This document shows positions 5,713 to 6,608 of a stretch of DNA of 6,608 nucleotides, one piece after another (the stretch's first letter is position 1; the number at the start of each line of letters is the position of its first letter). Location of the stretch: the NCBI GenBank assembly GCA_937920255.1, contig CALDSL010000273.1:1-6608 (forward strand). The letters run 5' to 3'. This DNA comes from an uncultured Anaerolineaceae bacterium (GTDB lineage: Bacteria > Chloroflexota > Anaerolineae > Anaerolineales > Anaerolineaceae). The position numbers were made by a program, and so were the translations under genes. The notes below the pieces were generated by a model. It saw only the letters and a list, made by a program, of their open reading frames with translations, did no database searches and had not been told where the DNA came from.

Positions 5713-6608
5713 GCGGCCACCTCATCCTGATAATACTGCGCCTGAGCGCGGTACATGCGGGCATAAAGGCCGTTCCGCGCCAGCAGTTCGGCGTGCGTGC
5801 CACATTCGGCCACCTGCCCACCCTCCAGCACGTAGATGCGGTCGGCCATCTGCACCGTCGAGAAGCGGTGGCTGATTAATATGGCGCTGCGCCCGGCCAC
5901 CAACACGCGAAAATGCCGGAACAGATCGGCTTCGGCCAGCGGGTCGAGCGAGCTGGTGGGCTCGTCCAGTACCACGATGCTGGCATCACGGTAGAACGCG
6001 CGCGCCAACGCCAGCTTCTGCCATTCGCCGATGCTCAACTCGGTGCCCTGGTCAAACATTTTCCCCAACCGGGTATCGTACCCCTCGGGCAGCCGGCCAA
6101 CGGGCTCTTCCACGCCGGAAAGATGCGCCGCGCGGCGGATGCGGTCCTCGTCGGGTGGCTGACTGGCGTTTCCCAGCCAGATGTTCTCGCGCGCGGTCAG
6201 GAAATAATGCATGTAATCCTGAAACACGACGCCAATCTGCTGCCGCCATTCGCGCGGGTCGGTGTCACGCAGATCCGTGCCGTCCACCCGCACCCGCCCG
6301 GAGGATGGATCGTACAGCCGGCACAGTAGCTTGATCAGCGTGGTCTTCCCCGCGCCGTTCTCGCCCACCAGCGCGATCACCTCTCCCGGCCGCAGCGTCA
6401 AATCGATACCGCGCAGCGCTTCCTGCTCGCTGCCCGGGTACGAAAAGCGCACGCCCTCAAAGGTGACGCCCTGGCAAAATGGCTTCGGCACATGGCGCGG
6501 TTCGGCGGGCGCTTTAATATCACTGTGAATATCCAGAAACTGGTAGAAATGGGTCAGGAACAGGTTGCTTTCGTAGATGCCCGCCATCCCATGCAGCATC
6601 GCCTGCAG
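5709..6608 (-). CDS. ABC exporter, C-terminal part with complete ATPase domain (5' end outside window)
   Basis: The reading frame is open to the window edge (LQA precedes the Met codon at 6599), so this Met is internal and 299 residues are visible. The first 25 or so residues (GIYESNLFLTHFYQFLD) match the end of the last membrane helix and the coupling segment of type I ABC exporters that fuse membrane and ATPase domains (COG1132, MdlB-like, normally about 580-620 residues). Numbered from the window edge, the ATPase has: A-loop FSY (about 55-57), Walker A GENGAGKTT (82-90), Q-loop Gln130 in VVFQDYMHYFLTARENI, signature ELSIGEWQK (190-198) in place of LSGGQ, Walker B SIVVLDEPTSSLD, and the switch His247 in LISHRFST. 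All catalytic positions are present. It powers export of an unknown substrate across the inner membrane. It is followed by the nucleotidyltransferase with a 4-nt overlap. Confidence 0.95.
   Translation of the reverse strand: MQAMLHGMAGIYESNLFLTHFYQFLDIHSDIKAPAEPRHVPKPFCQGVTFEGVRFSYPGSEQEALRGIDLTLRPGEVIALVGENGAGKTTLIKLLCRLYDPSSGRVRVDGTDLRDTDPREWRQQIGVVFQDYMHYFLTARENIWLGNASQPPDEDRIRRAAHLSGVEEPVGRLPEGYDTRLGKMFDQGTELSIGEWQKLALARAFYRDASIVVLDEPTSSLDPLAEADLFRHFRVLVAGRSAILISHRFSTVQMADRIYVLEGGQVAECGTHAELLARNGLYARMYRAQAQYYQDEVAA
5717..5723 (-). promoter_or_regulatory. Ribosome binding site of the nucleotidyltransferase gene
   Basis: GAGGTGG on the minus strand lies 4 nt before the ATG at 5712 and within the last codons of the ABC gene. 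Together with the ATGA overlap it supports this start and translational coupling. Confidence 0.65.

Noticed and set aside
4618..5730. + strand open frame opposite the nucleotidyltransferase gene
   Set aside because: Composition is that of a reverse-complement shadow (Gln, His, Arg rich), and the minus strand carries recognised motifs and an ATGA overlap.
6597..6599. ATG at 6599 as the start of a short stand-alone ABC ATPase
   Set aside because: The frame stays open upstream to the edge, and the following residues are the end of an exporter membrane domain, so the gene starts outside the window.
6603..6608. PstI site CTGCAG exactly at the right end, suggesting a cloning boundary
   Set aside because: The six bases are in-frame codons of the ABC gene and the library is Illumina adapter-ligated, so coincidence is the simpler explanation.

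Overview
The window is a strongly GC-rich stretch of bacterial chromosome. All seven recognisable genes lie on the minus strand and are read right to left with very short gaps. The bacterial Ser/Thr kinase with a beta-propeller sensor, the Thr/Pro-rich (TPTPT) extracytoplasmic segments, the tandem M42 aminopeptidases and the DUF5946-like protein together suggest a Chloroflexota (Anaerolineae-like) genome. This is inference from gene style, not a database match. Bases 1-47 are not biological: they match the Illumina P7/TruSeq index adapter, so the left end is a raw contig end that truncates the last gene.

Layout in transcription order. (1) 6608-5709: C-terminal part of an ABC exporter with a complete ATPase domain and its membrane domain almost entirely outside the window. 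(2) 5712-4558: an NTP_transf_5-type nucleotidyltransferase-fold protein, overlapping the ABC gene by 4 nt. (3) 4523-2592: a membrane Ser/Thr kinase (kinase domain, one membrane helix, TP-rich linker, six-unit PD40/TolB-like propeller), with a possible near-leaderless promoter just upstream. (4) 2590-2135: a small Cys/His-containing DUF5946-like protein whose start lies one base after the kinase stop. (5) 2062-1676: a short single-pass membrane protein with a Thr/Pro-rich outer domain, preceded by a good sigma70-like promoter and a Shine-Dalgarno. (6) 1639-578: a complete M42 metallo-aminopeptidase. (7) 574-48: the N-terminal half of a second M42 peptidase, cut by the adapter.

How they fit together. 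Genes 1-2 are translationally coupled and look like the tail of an export or secondary-metabolite operon; ABC exporter plus NTP_transf_5 is a pairing I associate with lasso-peptide and other RiPP loci. The decisive genes would lie beyond base 6608. Genes 3-4 form a coupled signalling pair. Genes 5-7 probably share the promoter at 2117-2089 and end in a peptidase pair that may form TET-type assemblies. No RNA gene, CRISPR array, insertion sequence or convincing terminator was seen, and no gene-free stretch exceeds 75 bases.
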